Source: Rhodosporidiobolus odoratus (Eukaryota; Basidiomycota; Microbotryomycetes; Sporidiobolales; Sporidiobolaceae). From it: a stretch of 64,000 bases of DNA. The stretch covers positions 62,001 to 126,000 of the forward strand of contig JAOANU010000019.1 in NCBI GenBank assembly GCA_034387635.1. The letters run 5' to 3'. Under the pieces are notes generated by a model. It was not told the DNA's origin, ran no database searches, and saw nothing but the letters and a program-made list of their open reading frames with translations. This document shows positions 1 to 11,375 of this stretch, in pieces; position 1 is the stretch's first letter, and every line of letters starts with the position of its first letter. Both the position numbers and the translations under genes were made by a program.

Positions 1-266
1 GAAGGGACGCAGCAGGAAAAAGACAAGAATGGTACAAAGGGTTGGCACCCGTACAGCTTCGAGTTTTGAGCGATTGGCAGACTCATGCTTGCTCCGTTAG
101 AGACAAGAGAGCAGCAGTCGGAGGACGGACCTGATAGTCGTCGAACCCCGACTGAAAAGAACCCAAACTAAATACGCCGTCGTAGGCACATCCCGATGGA
201 TGTTAGGGACGCAGACTGGTGCGTAGGGTAGGTGTAGGAGGATAGCGTGAGCGCTCAAGCACCGAC
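1..266. other. No recognisable continuation of the THI5-type gene
   Basis: The THI5 family continues after the LLDE-like motif with a P-F-T-G-x-L-Y-L block. I cannot find that block on the minus strand in these 266 bases. The sequence begins with a plausible 5' splice site (GTCGGT, minus strand 266-261). It may be a long intron whose next exon lies outside the window, or the gene may be broken here. Confidence 0.5.
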
Positions 267-826
267 CTCGTCGAGGATAGTCCCGACCGCGGTGACGGGG
301 TAGCCCCTCGCAGCGGCCGCCTTGAAAGGAGAGAATGGTCAGCTACGATGTGCGCGAGAGAGGTAAGTGGGGCAATGGGCAAACAATCGTGTGAACCTAA
401 GCATGAAACAAGAGTCAGCTAGTGTGTCCGGCAAAGACTGAACGAGAAGAGGAGGTGGGGACGAGATAGGACGGCACCATAGCTTTGGCTCCCATGTCGG
501 CGGTACCGCGACCGATGAGCTCAGTCACATCACTCGGGTCGTTGGGCTCTAAGTACAGAAGAGAGTCAGAAAACGCCAGCTCAACTTGAGGGTCCGTGAC
601 GGGGGGGTGACCACGGGAAAACGCACCGAGAATGGCGACCTTGATTCCCTCGTCGGCAAAGTAGCCCTTGCTTTGAGCGAGGAAGATCGGGGCATGGTAC
701 GGAGTAGCGTGCCTTCAGGACGAAAAAGGGGGATCAGCGAGGGTGACCGGCAGGGTCGACTTATCGAGGTTGGGGAGAGACGGACCAGTTGAGGAGGTAA
801 GTGATCTTGTCAGAGGAGGCGGCCAT
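267..826 (-). CDS. THI5: THI5/NMT1-type HMP-phosphate synthase, 5' exons (partial)
   Basis: This family makes 4-amino-5-hydroxymethyl-2-methylpyrimidine phosphate for thiamine synthesis, consuming pyridoxal phosphate and one of its own histidines. Five exons read through in frame: 826-786 (DKITYLLNW), 712-627 ([16 protein letters not shown]), 548-478 ([15 protein letters not shown], then MGAKAM), 396-385 (VHTI, only 12 nt) and 320-267 ([18 protein letters not shown]). Exon lengths and phases fit exactly, and introns 3 and 4 each have a CTGAC branch site. The Lys of GAKAM matches the PLP-binding Lys62 of yeast Thi5, and the microexon His matches the suicide His66. The start is the first ATG before the conserved DKIT block. 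The rest of the protein, including the CCCFC iron site of the family, is not in view. No TPP-riboswitch signature was found upstream. Identification is secure; intactness is not. Confidence 0.9.
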
Positions 827-1566
827 ATTACTTTACTTGTAAGCTGGTGTAGACTGTGTGGATAGGTGCGGAAGGAGAAAGGAAGAGGGAGAGAAGAAGC
901 GAAGCACAGCGGACATCGAGGAGCTCCAAAAGAAAATCAAGCGGTGCATCCGCATATATCCAGCCCCTTCTGCGGACATAGGCGCTCATAGTCTTTACCT
1001 TTGCAGTCGTCGACGTGCTGAGGCAGAGCGGAGAGTATGTACTGCACGACCAACATACAAAGCTTTGGGCTCGAAAGACAGGCGGCAGGAACCGGGACTG
1101 AGAAGGTCGGCAGGAGCCGGACGAGGCCCGGAGGTTCACGCAGGGAGGCGAGTAAGTGAAGGGAAGGGCATTGAGGGTGCAGGACTATAGCCCCGTTGCT
1201 AGTGGTAGATGGTTGTAGGCATCGTTCAAAGCTTGCGCGGCGATGCATCGGGCGCGTGTGGTGAGCGAGCAAGCGGAGTTCGCTCTCCAGCAACGCGTCG
1301 TCGGAGGGTTTGGAAAACCGCTTGTGGCGCCCTTTCTTGTCTGGACAGGGAGGAAGTCCTCCGGATTCTCTCTCGCGAAGCCCGCTAGAAAGCCGGAGCC
1401 CTTCCCTCTCTCCCCCGTACCACGAAACAAGCAAGCCACACTTGCTGCTAACACACGCTCTCTCCATCTTCCTTCGAAGCTGGACGAGAGAAGACATCTC
1501 GCGCTGCGGCGCAACGCAAAATACAGCGGGCGAATGATGCATAAGTGGTCGCATTACCGTTTTTCT
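827..1566. other. Intergenic: THI5 5' region and cyclophilin 3' region
   Basis: This stretch holds the putative promoter/5' UTR of the THI5-type gene (right of 826) and the 3' flank of the cyclophilin gene. Several overlapping open frames exist on both strands. None has a family signature or a splice pattern, and I regard them as chance ORFs in GC-rich DNA. Confidence 0.5.
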
Positions 1567-2956
1567 TCACCACCCCCTCATCCCACCCCTATGCTCATAA
1601 TCCGGTGCCTTCATCCTACCCCTCCCCTTGAGAATGACTCCTCCACGCGCGATCTGCTCCTCCTCCATCCTCTTCTTCCTCTCCGCCGCCTCTTTCCGCC
1701 TTTCTTCCGCCAACCGGGCTTCTTCCTCCTTGGCTTTGATAGCAGCAGCAGCTTCAGCCGCTGCCTGTTTTTCGAGCTCGGCAATTTGCTCGGCCGTCAG
1801 CTCCGGGGAGGACGACCGGTCTTTGTTTTTGCGGTCTGCCGAGCGGTCGCGACGTAAGGAACGGTGCTTTCGCCTCGAAGACTTGTGGCGCCGATTGCTG
1901 GGGCGCTCGTCGTCTGACTCGTCTCCTGCACGGTGACGAGAGGAGCGCGACGTCTTGCTGCGTTTGCGGTCAGGTGATACGGAGCGAGACCGGCTTCGGG
2001 AGGCGGAGCGGTCAAGGCGAGAAGGTGTGGGTGAGCGAGATCGGCCTCGAGACGAGACACTGGCCGAACGAGAGCGGGAAGAGGCGACTGAGGGGGCAGG
2101 CGGAGGTGCAGGCTTTGCAGCTGCAGTGCGACGAGTTTAGCTATGGTGGCGGAGGGAAGCAGTAACAAGACGACCACGCACGAGCTTTCCGTTCGAGTTC
2201 ACCACAATGGGCGATAGTTACAAGCTGCAGAGGATGGTCCTTTGCATCGGTAGGGAGCTTGCTCATGGCGGCGATGACCTCGTGACCTGCAGCTGAAGTC
2301 AGTAAGCACGCGGACGGGAGCAAGTATAGGAACGCGACGAACCCTTGACAACGCGGCCCATGACGACGTGTTTTCCCGCCAAATGAGGACACGGACGGAG
2401 AGACACGAAGAACTGGCTGCCGTTCGTGCTGCAGGGGAAAAAAGGGGTTTGAGCTTTCGCTGTGAAAGGGCGATGCAAAGCACGGCACATACTTTTTGCC
2501 GCGGTTTGCCATACAAAGCAGGCCTTCAGCATCGATCTCGCGCTTCAAGCTCTCGTCACTGGAGATGAGGACTTCGGTGAGTGAACAACTCGTGAACTGT
2601 AATAGGAGGAAACGCACGCGAAGGTTGCTCCATAAATGCTCTCTCCGCCCTTCCCGTTGCGCTGGGTGAAGTCACCGCCTTGAACCATAAAGCTGCAGCA
2701 TGATTATGAGTAAGCCTGTAACGTGGACTAGGAGAAAGAAGAAGGAGAAGGCGTACCCAGCGATGATGCGATGCATAGGCGAGCCTTTGTACCACAGCGC
2801 AGATCCGCTCGTCTCGCTCACTCCCTTGGATCCAGTGCAGAGTGCGCGGAAGTTCTCGGTCGTTTTGGGTACCTCGTCGGCGAACAACTCGAAGATGACC
2901 CGACCGATGGGTTGACCTTCGACCTGAAAGTCAAGGAAGACACGCGGGTTGACCAT
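1567..2956 (-). CDS. SR-tailed nuclear cyclophilin (peptidyl-prolyl isomerase)
   Basis: The N-terminal ~170 residues are a cyclophilin A-type isomerase domain: [64 protein letters not shown] and GHEVI. At least five introns interrupt it; exon 1 is 2956-2757 and exon 2 is 2692-2618. The C-terminal half (about 2140-1567) is rich in RS/SR dipeptides, followed by an E/K/A-rich helix ([18 protein letters not shown]) and a terminal [20 protein letters not shown]. This is the layout of nuclear SR-cyclophilins such as PPIG, which associate with splicing factors, so a nuclear role in pre-mRNA processing is inferred. The loop usually reading FxDEN appears as a longer insert around [15 protein letters not shown], which may reflect a misplaced intron edge near 2618-2590. 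Confidence 0.88.
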
Positions 2957-3258
2957 GTCAAGGCTCGATAGTACTCTGTGTGCAAAGTAGATTAGCTACT
3001 ACGGACTACCTAGGAAGTCGAAGAAAGGCGGCTCACCTTGTTTGAATTGAGGAAAAGGAACGAGTGACAATAGCTCGGGCGAGGTGGCGTCTGCGCGTGC
3101 AGTATATATGCGGTACGCTGACTCCGTCTGCCGGTCTAAATGAGCTGCAAGTGGGGCAGCGGGTTCAACGAGAGAGGCAACCATCTTCATCGCTTCTTTC
3201 CCTTATGAAAGGTTCACCAGCTCCTTTCCTTGTTCCTTAAAGCCTTCGCACGACTACT
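2957..3258. promoter_or_regulatory. Divergent cyclophilin/TGS1 promoter with a spliced leader and overlapping uORF
   Basis: Only 302 bp separate the two start codons. On the minus strand a good 5' splice site (CAAG|GTGAGC, 3036) and 3' site (TTTGCACACAG, ending 2976) define a 61-bp leader intron just before the cyclophilin ATG. An upstream reading frame beginning MKMVASLVEP at 3190 continues through this splice and overlaps the cyclophilin start out of frame. I cannot tell whether it is translated. Confidence 0.45.
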
Positions 3259-4663
<1,405 letters not shown>

Positions 4664-6220
4664 GCATGTCGGTTATTAGTAGTCAAGCAGCTGATCCGGC
4701 TACGCTCGATTTTCTGCTTCCCCTTGGTTCCCTACACGTCCTTCTTCGCTTCTTTGTGGAGATCCTTGGCCACTCGCGCCGCGATTGGCGGTTATGAAGC
4801 CGCTCACGAGCGCTCGAAAGGCTTCCGTCCATCCCGTCCTCCGCTCCTCCAGAGTGTTCCGCACCCTTCGACGATCAGAACCTTCTCATGCACCTCGTTC
4901 TTCTCCTCTCTTTCCTGCTTCAGCGACGCTTCTTCCTAGCTTCCTTCCATAACTTATGTAAGCAGTACCTTTTTCAGCTTTCCTGCACTTAGCGGACCAT
5001 CATGTGCGAGACAAACCGTCCTGTCGCCACGTATACTGACTAGGCGACCCGGCCACTACGCCAACCTTCGCGCATTGGTGGCCGGCTGGACAGTAAAGTG
5101 CGGTCAGTGCTGCCTTGAGGATATACGCGCAGTAAGGCTACCATCAGCTGTCTAGATGATTGCCTTCATCACGCGGAAGTGGTTCTCGATACCCAAAAGA
5201 GCTTCCGATCTTCAGCGGAAGCCTCGCAGTGATGCAGCCAAATATTATGACTACCACGTCGACGGCTCGCGCAAAGTCTGCCCAAGTCTGCAACAAGCGC
5301 TCCCCTCACGCGAGGTTGATCGGGGGGTCTCTCGAGAGTTGGAGCGCGTCGGAGCGGTATCCATTATTCCTGACTGCCTCTCGGAGGTCCCCCCGCTCGC
5401 TGGGCACTGGAATGGAAGGCGAGCGATACCTTTGAGCAAAGTAAACAGGGAGCGGCAGCGCCCTCAGGCCTTATGCCTGTGTCAGATGGGCCAAGCTGTT
5501 GCGAAACTGACTTGCAGCCTCAACGGGAGCGCGAGTCTAGCTCAGGATTTCATTAATGCCGGTACATTGACTGTATGTTGGAGCTCAAGCACGGCACAGG
5601 CTGGCTTTGGGCTGGACAGCAAGGGCGTCAAGAGCTCGTCAGGCGGGCGGGAGTTCGGCGGGCGGTCGTGAAGGAAAATTATATGCCGAGCGCTGGCTTT
5701 AAGAGCATTTCCTGCGGCACTACTGCCGGAGCTTAAAGATGACTCGGTACTGACTCGGTTCTTTCGGACCCGATGCGACGTTGAGTGTTGGCAGGGGAAC
5801 CTGCCAGGGCCGTCCTTGCCGAGCGGTGCCTGACGGAGTATCAGGCGGACGTCCAAAGTTCGCAGGATTTTCCCCCTCCTCCTGCTTCGTCGTTGCCCCT
5901 CTCCTCCGCCACAGCCCACGCGCCATCGCAGTGGGTATCACTGCGCGTCGATAGCAGGGATCCAACCTTGACGACGAACGGCAGGAGGCGACTTGCTGTC
6001 CACTACTCTGCCGCGTTCCTCTCTCCTCGCATTCCATTTCCCCCCTGGCCTCCTTTCCCAATCACGTACGGCCCTCGCCTTCACTGCCACTACACTCTCC
6101 TCGGCTCGACCTATCCTCCTCTCCCTCCTGCTCCTGCAAAGTCGCTTTCTGCAGCGAATTCGTCCCTCGACATTTGCATTCCAGCCGTCACCCTGTTCCC
6201 TCGGCCCACGACTCTGCAGG
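4664..6220. other. Long intergenic region upstream of the Rua1_C gene
   Basis: About 1.55 kb. The right half (5,850-6,220) is strongly pyrimidine-rich on the plus strand, as in long 5' leaders. An open frame of 171 codons (5,156-5,671, plus) shows no known motif and an unremarkable composition; I do not call it a gene. Confidence 0.5.
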
Positions 6221-9014
6221 ATGCAGGTTGCTCCCCTACCTATGCTTCCCTCTCCTGCCGAAGGATCAGCGGCCACCTTGCCCTGGGCCAGCGATTGTCA
6301 CCCGCTTTCGTCGACTGCTTCCCGTCTTTCTCATCTCCCGCCTCTCACCCTTTCGACCTCGACTACGTCCTTCCATCCACCTTTCCCCACTCCTCCCGCC
6401 GAAGAGTCGGCACAAGGACTTCCGAACCCTCCAGCCACGGCACCGGCACACGCCTACACCTGCTCGACTTCCTACTCTCGGCCTTATACCGGCTACTCGA
6501 CCCACGAGCCGCAAGTTGACCAGTTCCCGCGATGCTACTCTACTACCAGTGACATTCGGGGTACGCTGAGCCATAGCCGGAACAACACGGATGAAAGTGA
6601 CGAGTACCCGGCAGAGCCGGTGGGTCCTTCTTTTCTTCGTTCCCTGCTTCACCGCCACTCACGTGCTACTTTACCCTCACTAGACCAAATCGCACCTTCC
6701 CTCGACTGGGGTCTATCGCCGAGAGAGCGAGCCAGCTATCCGCACCGGACCTCAAGCCTACGACCCGTTGGCGTTCCAACCGCGGGCTTCGTTGCCTTAC
6801 CCTTCGGAGCGCTCCGACTCTCGTCCCGTCCGTCGCCTTCGTCGTTCCATGCACCCTACCTCTCCCAGCGGCTGTACCGCCTCCGCTACGCCCTCACTCA
6901 CCGACGGCTCTACCAGCCCATCTACGTCGCGAGGGTCGTTTGGCGAGGCGACCTACGGCCATGCTCTTCAGCCTTCACCACAGGTCGCCGTGGCTGGCGA
7001 GGACGATCCGCGGTTTCACGGCAATACCCCTTACGCTTACCGTGTCCAGCAACTCGGCTACCCTTTCCCTGATATGTACGGACAGCCCTCCAAATCTTTC
7101 GGGCGACACTCTTTCTCCAGTACCCGCTCTACCACGACGACCCAGGACGACCTAAACCCTCACGGTAAGCGACCGTCGATGTCGCCTTCGATGGAGGAGT
7201 ATCCCCAGGAGTCGCCCCATCTCCAGTCTGCGTTCGCCAACTTCTCTTTCCGTTCGTCCTTCGACGATGCAACTGCGAACGCCTACCCGGGACCGCCGCC
7301 CCTCAGTTTATCGATGGAACGAGTTTCTGCATCGCAGCAAGAACGCGAGCATGTCGGAATTAGTCCGCGGAACGGTGTCTACGACATCGACGGCGCGAGG
7401 CAAATCTACATTCCTCAGCATCCTCACCCTCTCCATCAGTCCGAGTCTCGGCAGTTTCACCAAATGTACCAGTCTCCGCATGATTCGCAGCGAACGTTGC
7501 TACCGGCTCATGACGAGTATGAACCCGCCAAGAAACGTCGGACTACGACAGACGACTCCTCCGATGGATACTCACCGGGGCTGAGCTCTCGACGCGAAGC
7601 TGCTTCGGCGCTGCACCTCGAAGGTCTTCCACCTCCTCCTTTGTCGGGTCTGCAGTTCGCCAACGTCCAGGAGCATTCCCACTATCCCGCCCCTCCCCTT
7701 CTAACTCCTCAGCCTTCTCAGCCTGGCGAAGGTGAAGTCTACCCTCCTGCGCCACACACACCCATGTCGGCGGTTTCCGCATCCCGATTCGGCTCGTACC
7801 CCTACGCCTCCTTCGCCTCGCCGTCTTACCTCCAGCATGCCGCCCCGCTTCCTTCCGTCGACTCACCAGCGTACAGCCCTCGCCACGGGGACCGACCACC
7901 CCTCTCAACTCCGGACGATAGTCACCACCACGAACACTGCTGCCCTCCTCCGTCCGCCCACTCTTGGTCGCAAGGGCGCCAGCACCAGCACCAGCACTCG
8001 TATCAACCGCCGAGCTACGGTCCTCCCTCGGCCCATTCCGACTACCTCCCCGTTCCTCCCTCTTCTCTTCCTTACCCCGCTACACCAAGTCAAGTCCCAC
8101 CGGCTTCTGCCGTTCCCGCTGAACCGCCGGCGGCAGCTTTCGACGACCCAGCGTACCCGACTAAGGAGACGAGTCCGTTTGCGATTTGTCAACGACGACC
8201 GCCGCAGTCGGACTTTGAGAATCCGCCACTGGGTGGACAGCCTTACGAACAGAAGCTGCGGTTTGAGGAGGATCAGTACACCCCGAAGTATGTTCGCTTC
8301 GAAAAGAAGGACAAGTACGTACTCTTCCCACCCTTGCGCTCAAGTTGCTTTCTCCTGGACTTTGAGCTGATACTAGAACTTCGGTAGAGAGGGCTGGTGC
8401 GCACTCTGCCCTGGTGATGGAAAGTGGCTGCAGCTGAAGAACTCGGCCTACTGGTACGGCTGCCCGCCTCCTCTGCTCCGTCCCGTTCTCCTGCTGACTC
8501 GCATCTCCGCGCGTAGGTACCACCGCCAGTTCATTCACGGCGTCTCCTCCTCCAGTGGCGTGAGCTTGTTCCCCATTTCCCGCGTTCCGCCGGACTCGAG
8601 CTGACATTCTCAGTTTTGTCTTGAATAGCATTACTTCCTTCCGCCTCTCGAGCTGCGCACCGAAAACGAGTTCGGCCGCGTCTCTGGGCTCTGCCACAGT
8701 TGTGCAGAGGTACGTTCGAACTGCTCGCGTCGTCTCGACGGTCTCCTGACTTTCCGGACCCTTCCCACAGTGGCACACCTACCACCCGACCCAGAAGGGC
8801 GCAACCGTCAACAGCACCGCATGCGGCGTCAAAACGAGCGTCAAGGATGACCGACCGCCATCGCAATGGTTTCATCACGCTCACAAGTACGTCGAAACCG
8901 TCTTCGTCCTTCCGGCTCTGTTAGAGTTAAGTGCTGACATGCCTGCCCTTCAGATGTCATACCTATTTCTCGCCTCGTAAAGAAGCTCGCAAGAAGGCCA
9001 AACTTGGCGTCTAA
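6221..9014 (+). CDS. Rua1_C-domain transcription regulator
   Basis: The long N-terminal part is disordered and rich in Ser, Pro, Tyr, His and Gln, with a KKRRTTTDD nuclear-localisation-like stretch. The C-terminal ~120 residues match the Rua1_C region known from the Ustilago maydis regulator Rua1: EGWCALCPGDGKWLQLKNSA, YHRQFIHGVS, GLCHSCAEWHTYHP and a final KCHTYFSPRKEARKKAKLGV. Conserved CxxC pairs and His/Cys near the end suggest zinc binding. Introns were placed by phase: 6,619-6,683 (joining ..EYPAEP to TKSHLP..), then about 8,316-8,385, 8,454-8,517, 8,561-8,630, 8,710-8,770 and 8,887-8,954. The ATG at 6,221 is the first in the open frame of exon 1; an earlier start is possible. Role as a DNA-binding or co-regulator is inferred from the family; its targets are unknown. 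Confidence 0.82.
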
Positions 9015-11375
9015 AGCGTCACCATCCTCAGCCAGTCGCATATTGAACGGCCATCACGATCCGCTCACGATCCTCATCATCCTGCATCTTTCATCACGGC
9101 ATTGGCTCTCGCATATTCATGCTTCATACCGGGATCTACTCCTCTACATCTGTGCATCGACTCATCATCTTCTCCATTTGCCTTGTACTCGCGCCGAACA
9201 GTCCCCGTCTGTCGTGTCAGGTTTAGGCTGTTGCAGTAGTTCTTTCGTAGTGCCTGGGGGGACTTTTGATTGACACCTGTACATGCAAGCACGTACACCT
9301 GAAAATCTTCCGCGCGCTATCGAAAAGCCCCGAGCATCGACAAGTGCGGCAAATCGGCATACGTTTTCGCGCTGACTTCTAGGCTCTGCGTCTCTCCTTC
9401 ACTGGCGGCACAATCGGATTGCTGTTCCTCCTCGACGTCAGTTCAGTCAGTTGTAGCGCCGTTGTCGATGGCTACATACCGACACCTAGTCTAGATTCCT
9501 GATGATGCAAGTCGGTCCTTTTGACGCTCTCAAGTGTTTGGTTCACTGGCGATGTCATGGCAGAGATAGAGCCTCACTCTCATGAAGCACCATACTCAGA
9601 TCGCCGACACAAGCAGCGACGACGCTCGAAATGGCGTCTAGTACGAAGAAGTTTTTCTCTGAAGCTGGGTCACGGGAGGAGCAACTTCCCCCCCTCGCGG
9701 CTCATAAGTCGGGGGCTTGAGTACGCTCCGGCGAGCTGAAAGATCCCTGTCAATGGGACTCGTCGCAGTCGGCGTGCGTAGAGCGAACACAAAGGGATCT
9801 CGAAATTTTCTGGCGTCAACGAGTCCTCCGCGCTTTTACTGGCGACACCCCCGGTCTTCGCTGTAGGCCATAGTCCGGATACCTGACAGCGGAACGTGCA
9901 GCAGTATCGGGAAGCAGCACGGTGCAATGGTCAAGGAAAGTCGTGCATGAAAGAAAAAGAGATAGAGAGCTATGCATACACACCCGCAACAGGCGCTTCA
10001 CCCAGGCGTCAACAAAGAAGATACGGTGGCATGGGCCGGTGCTGTGCCCCACAAGGACGCGTGCGCTGCACGAGGAAAAACAGTATCCTTCGACAGGCCA
10101 ATGACCTTCTCAACTTGGTTCAAGTCTTGCCAGGGTTGTTCTTCCTCCCCGGCGCATAGCGGGCAACGCCGATTCCTCCCGACAAGGAGGTGTCCGGGTC
10201 AGAGCTGATTCCTCGTCAACTCCTCCTGTCAGCAGAGGAAACTGACTCTGGCTGAGCAAGTGGAAGCTGGTTCCGGACTTGATTTGAAAGCGAGACAACC
10301 CAAATCCTCGCCAACTCTGACCCACTTCCTGCCCGCGTCCAGCCGTCTTTTGCTGGTCAGCTGGTTAGAGCTTCAGCGAGCCGCGAGTTCGAAGCAATAG
10401 AAACGGGAAGAAAGGTCAGCAGAAGGTGGCCGGAAACGAGGAGGAAATGGTTCTGAGTTGACGAGGATCTTGATTGTCTCGCTTTCACCTCAAGCTCCTC
10501 AAGTCTGGAACCAGCTTCCACCCTCCCAGCCAGAATCAGCTTCCTCTCTCTTTAGGAGGATTTGGCAAGGAATCGGCTCTGACCTGGACACTTCATCGCC
10601 GGGAGGAATTGGCGTTGCCCGCCGTGTGTACACCTCGTCGCCGGGAGGAATTGTCGTTGCCTGCCGTGGGCCGGTCATGGGCCAAAGGTACCCAGGTCCA
10701 GCTACCTTAAGCATATGCTGGAGTACTGAGGGGTAGAGTATGGATCACAGGTCTGCCGGTGCGCACGTTGCGTCGCCTTTCCTGATCAACTCGTTCCTAG
10801 TTTGTCAAGACTCGTACATAGCTTCCGAACCCCGGCAAGACCCCTCAGGCACAAGTTCCCACGTCAATTAAGCCGACCGACGAACACCTTATATCTTGCA
10901 CAAGTGATCGACCCGGCAAGGGAAAGATCCGATTTCCGAACGTGGGGTCCTTGTCGTTCTCGACGATCTTGCACCGAAGAGCACGCAGTGCTCGCTGTCC
11001 CAGATACCTGGCAGGTGTATCGCTCCAAGAGGCTGGCCTGGGCGATGGGCACGCGCAATATCCGACCGTTACCGGTAAGTCGGAAAAGGCCTGAAATGCG
11101 AGATCAGCACCGACATCTGCCAAGCTGTACCTACCCCCGAAGCAACACGCCTCCGCAGGGCTCAGTACACCCCCTTGCTCGACATACACACGCAGAAGGA
11201 ACAGGGTACGTCACGCCTGATCGAGACCGTAGTCTGGACGTTACCGACGCAAGATGGAAGAAAACGCAGTTGAGCCTAAAATACAGCTAACCCTTGTGAG
11301 CCGTTTCGAGCCTCGAACCTCGCGGCATACCAGAGAACCAGCTGAACATATGTCGAAGGCGTCGCACGTACACGC
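9015..11375. other. 2.4-kb gene-free region around an inverted repeat
   Basis: No ORF here shows a family signature, conserved splicing or a plausible domain. The only clear structure is the inverted repeat described separately at 10,152-10,630. The region separates two convergent genes (Rua1_C and JJJ1), so it should contain both 3' UTRs, yet it is far longer than the convergent gap at 16,922-17,452 (about 0.5 kb). Confidence 0.55.
10152..10630. repeat. Diverged ~170-bp inverted repeat with ~126-bp loop
   Basis: The left arm (about 10,152-10,323) read in reverse complement aligns along its whole length with the right arm (about 10,450-10,630). Shared blocks include TTGTCTCGCTTTCA, GGAACCAGCTTCCAC, GGGAGGAAT and GGCGTTGCCCGC. 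The arms are perhaps three-quarters to four-fifths identical by eye, with small indels. The right arm ends in a second imperfect copy of its last ~39 bp (10,631-10,668). No terminase or transposase ORF is present. It could be a foldback/MITE-like element or a decayed inverted duplication of another sequence. Confidence 0.75.

Noticed and set aside
827..1200. TPP riboswitch in the THI5 leader
   Set aside because: I looked on the minus strand for the CTGAGA and GATCTGG/ACCAGCG-type core elements of fungal TPP riboswitches and did not find them. The GACTGAGAAGG at about 1,097 is on the wrong strand.
937..1857. Large overlapping ORFs of 100-200 codons on both strands
   Set aside because: Chance open frames in GC-rich DNA, partly antisense to the cyclophilin C-terminal exon. 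No motif, no splice support.
5156..5671. 171-codon plus-strand ORF
   Set aside because: Composition is unremarkable, there is no family signature, and it lies in the long leader of the Rua1_C gene. A gene is possible but not supported.
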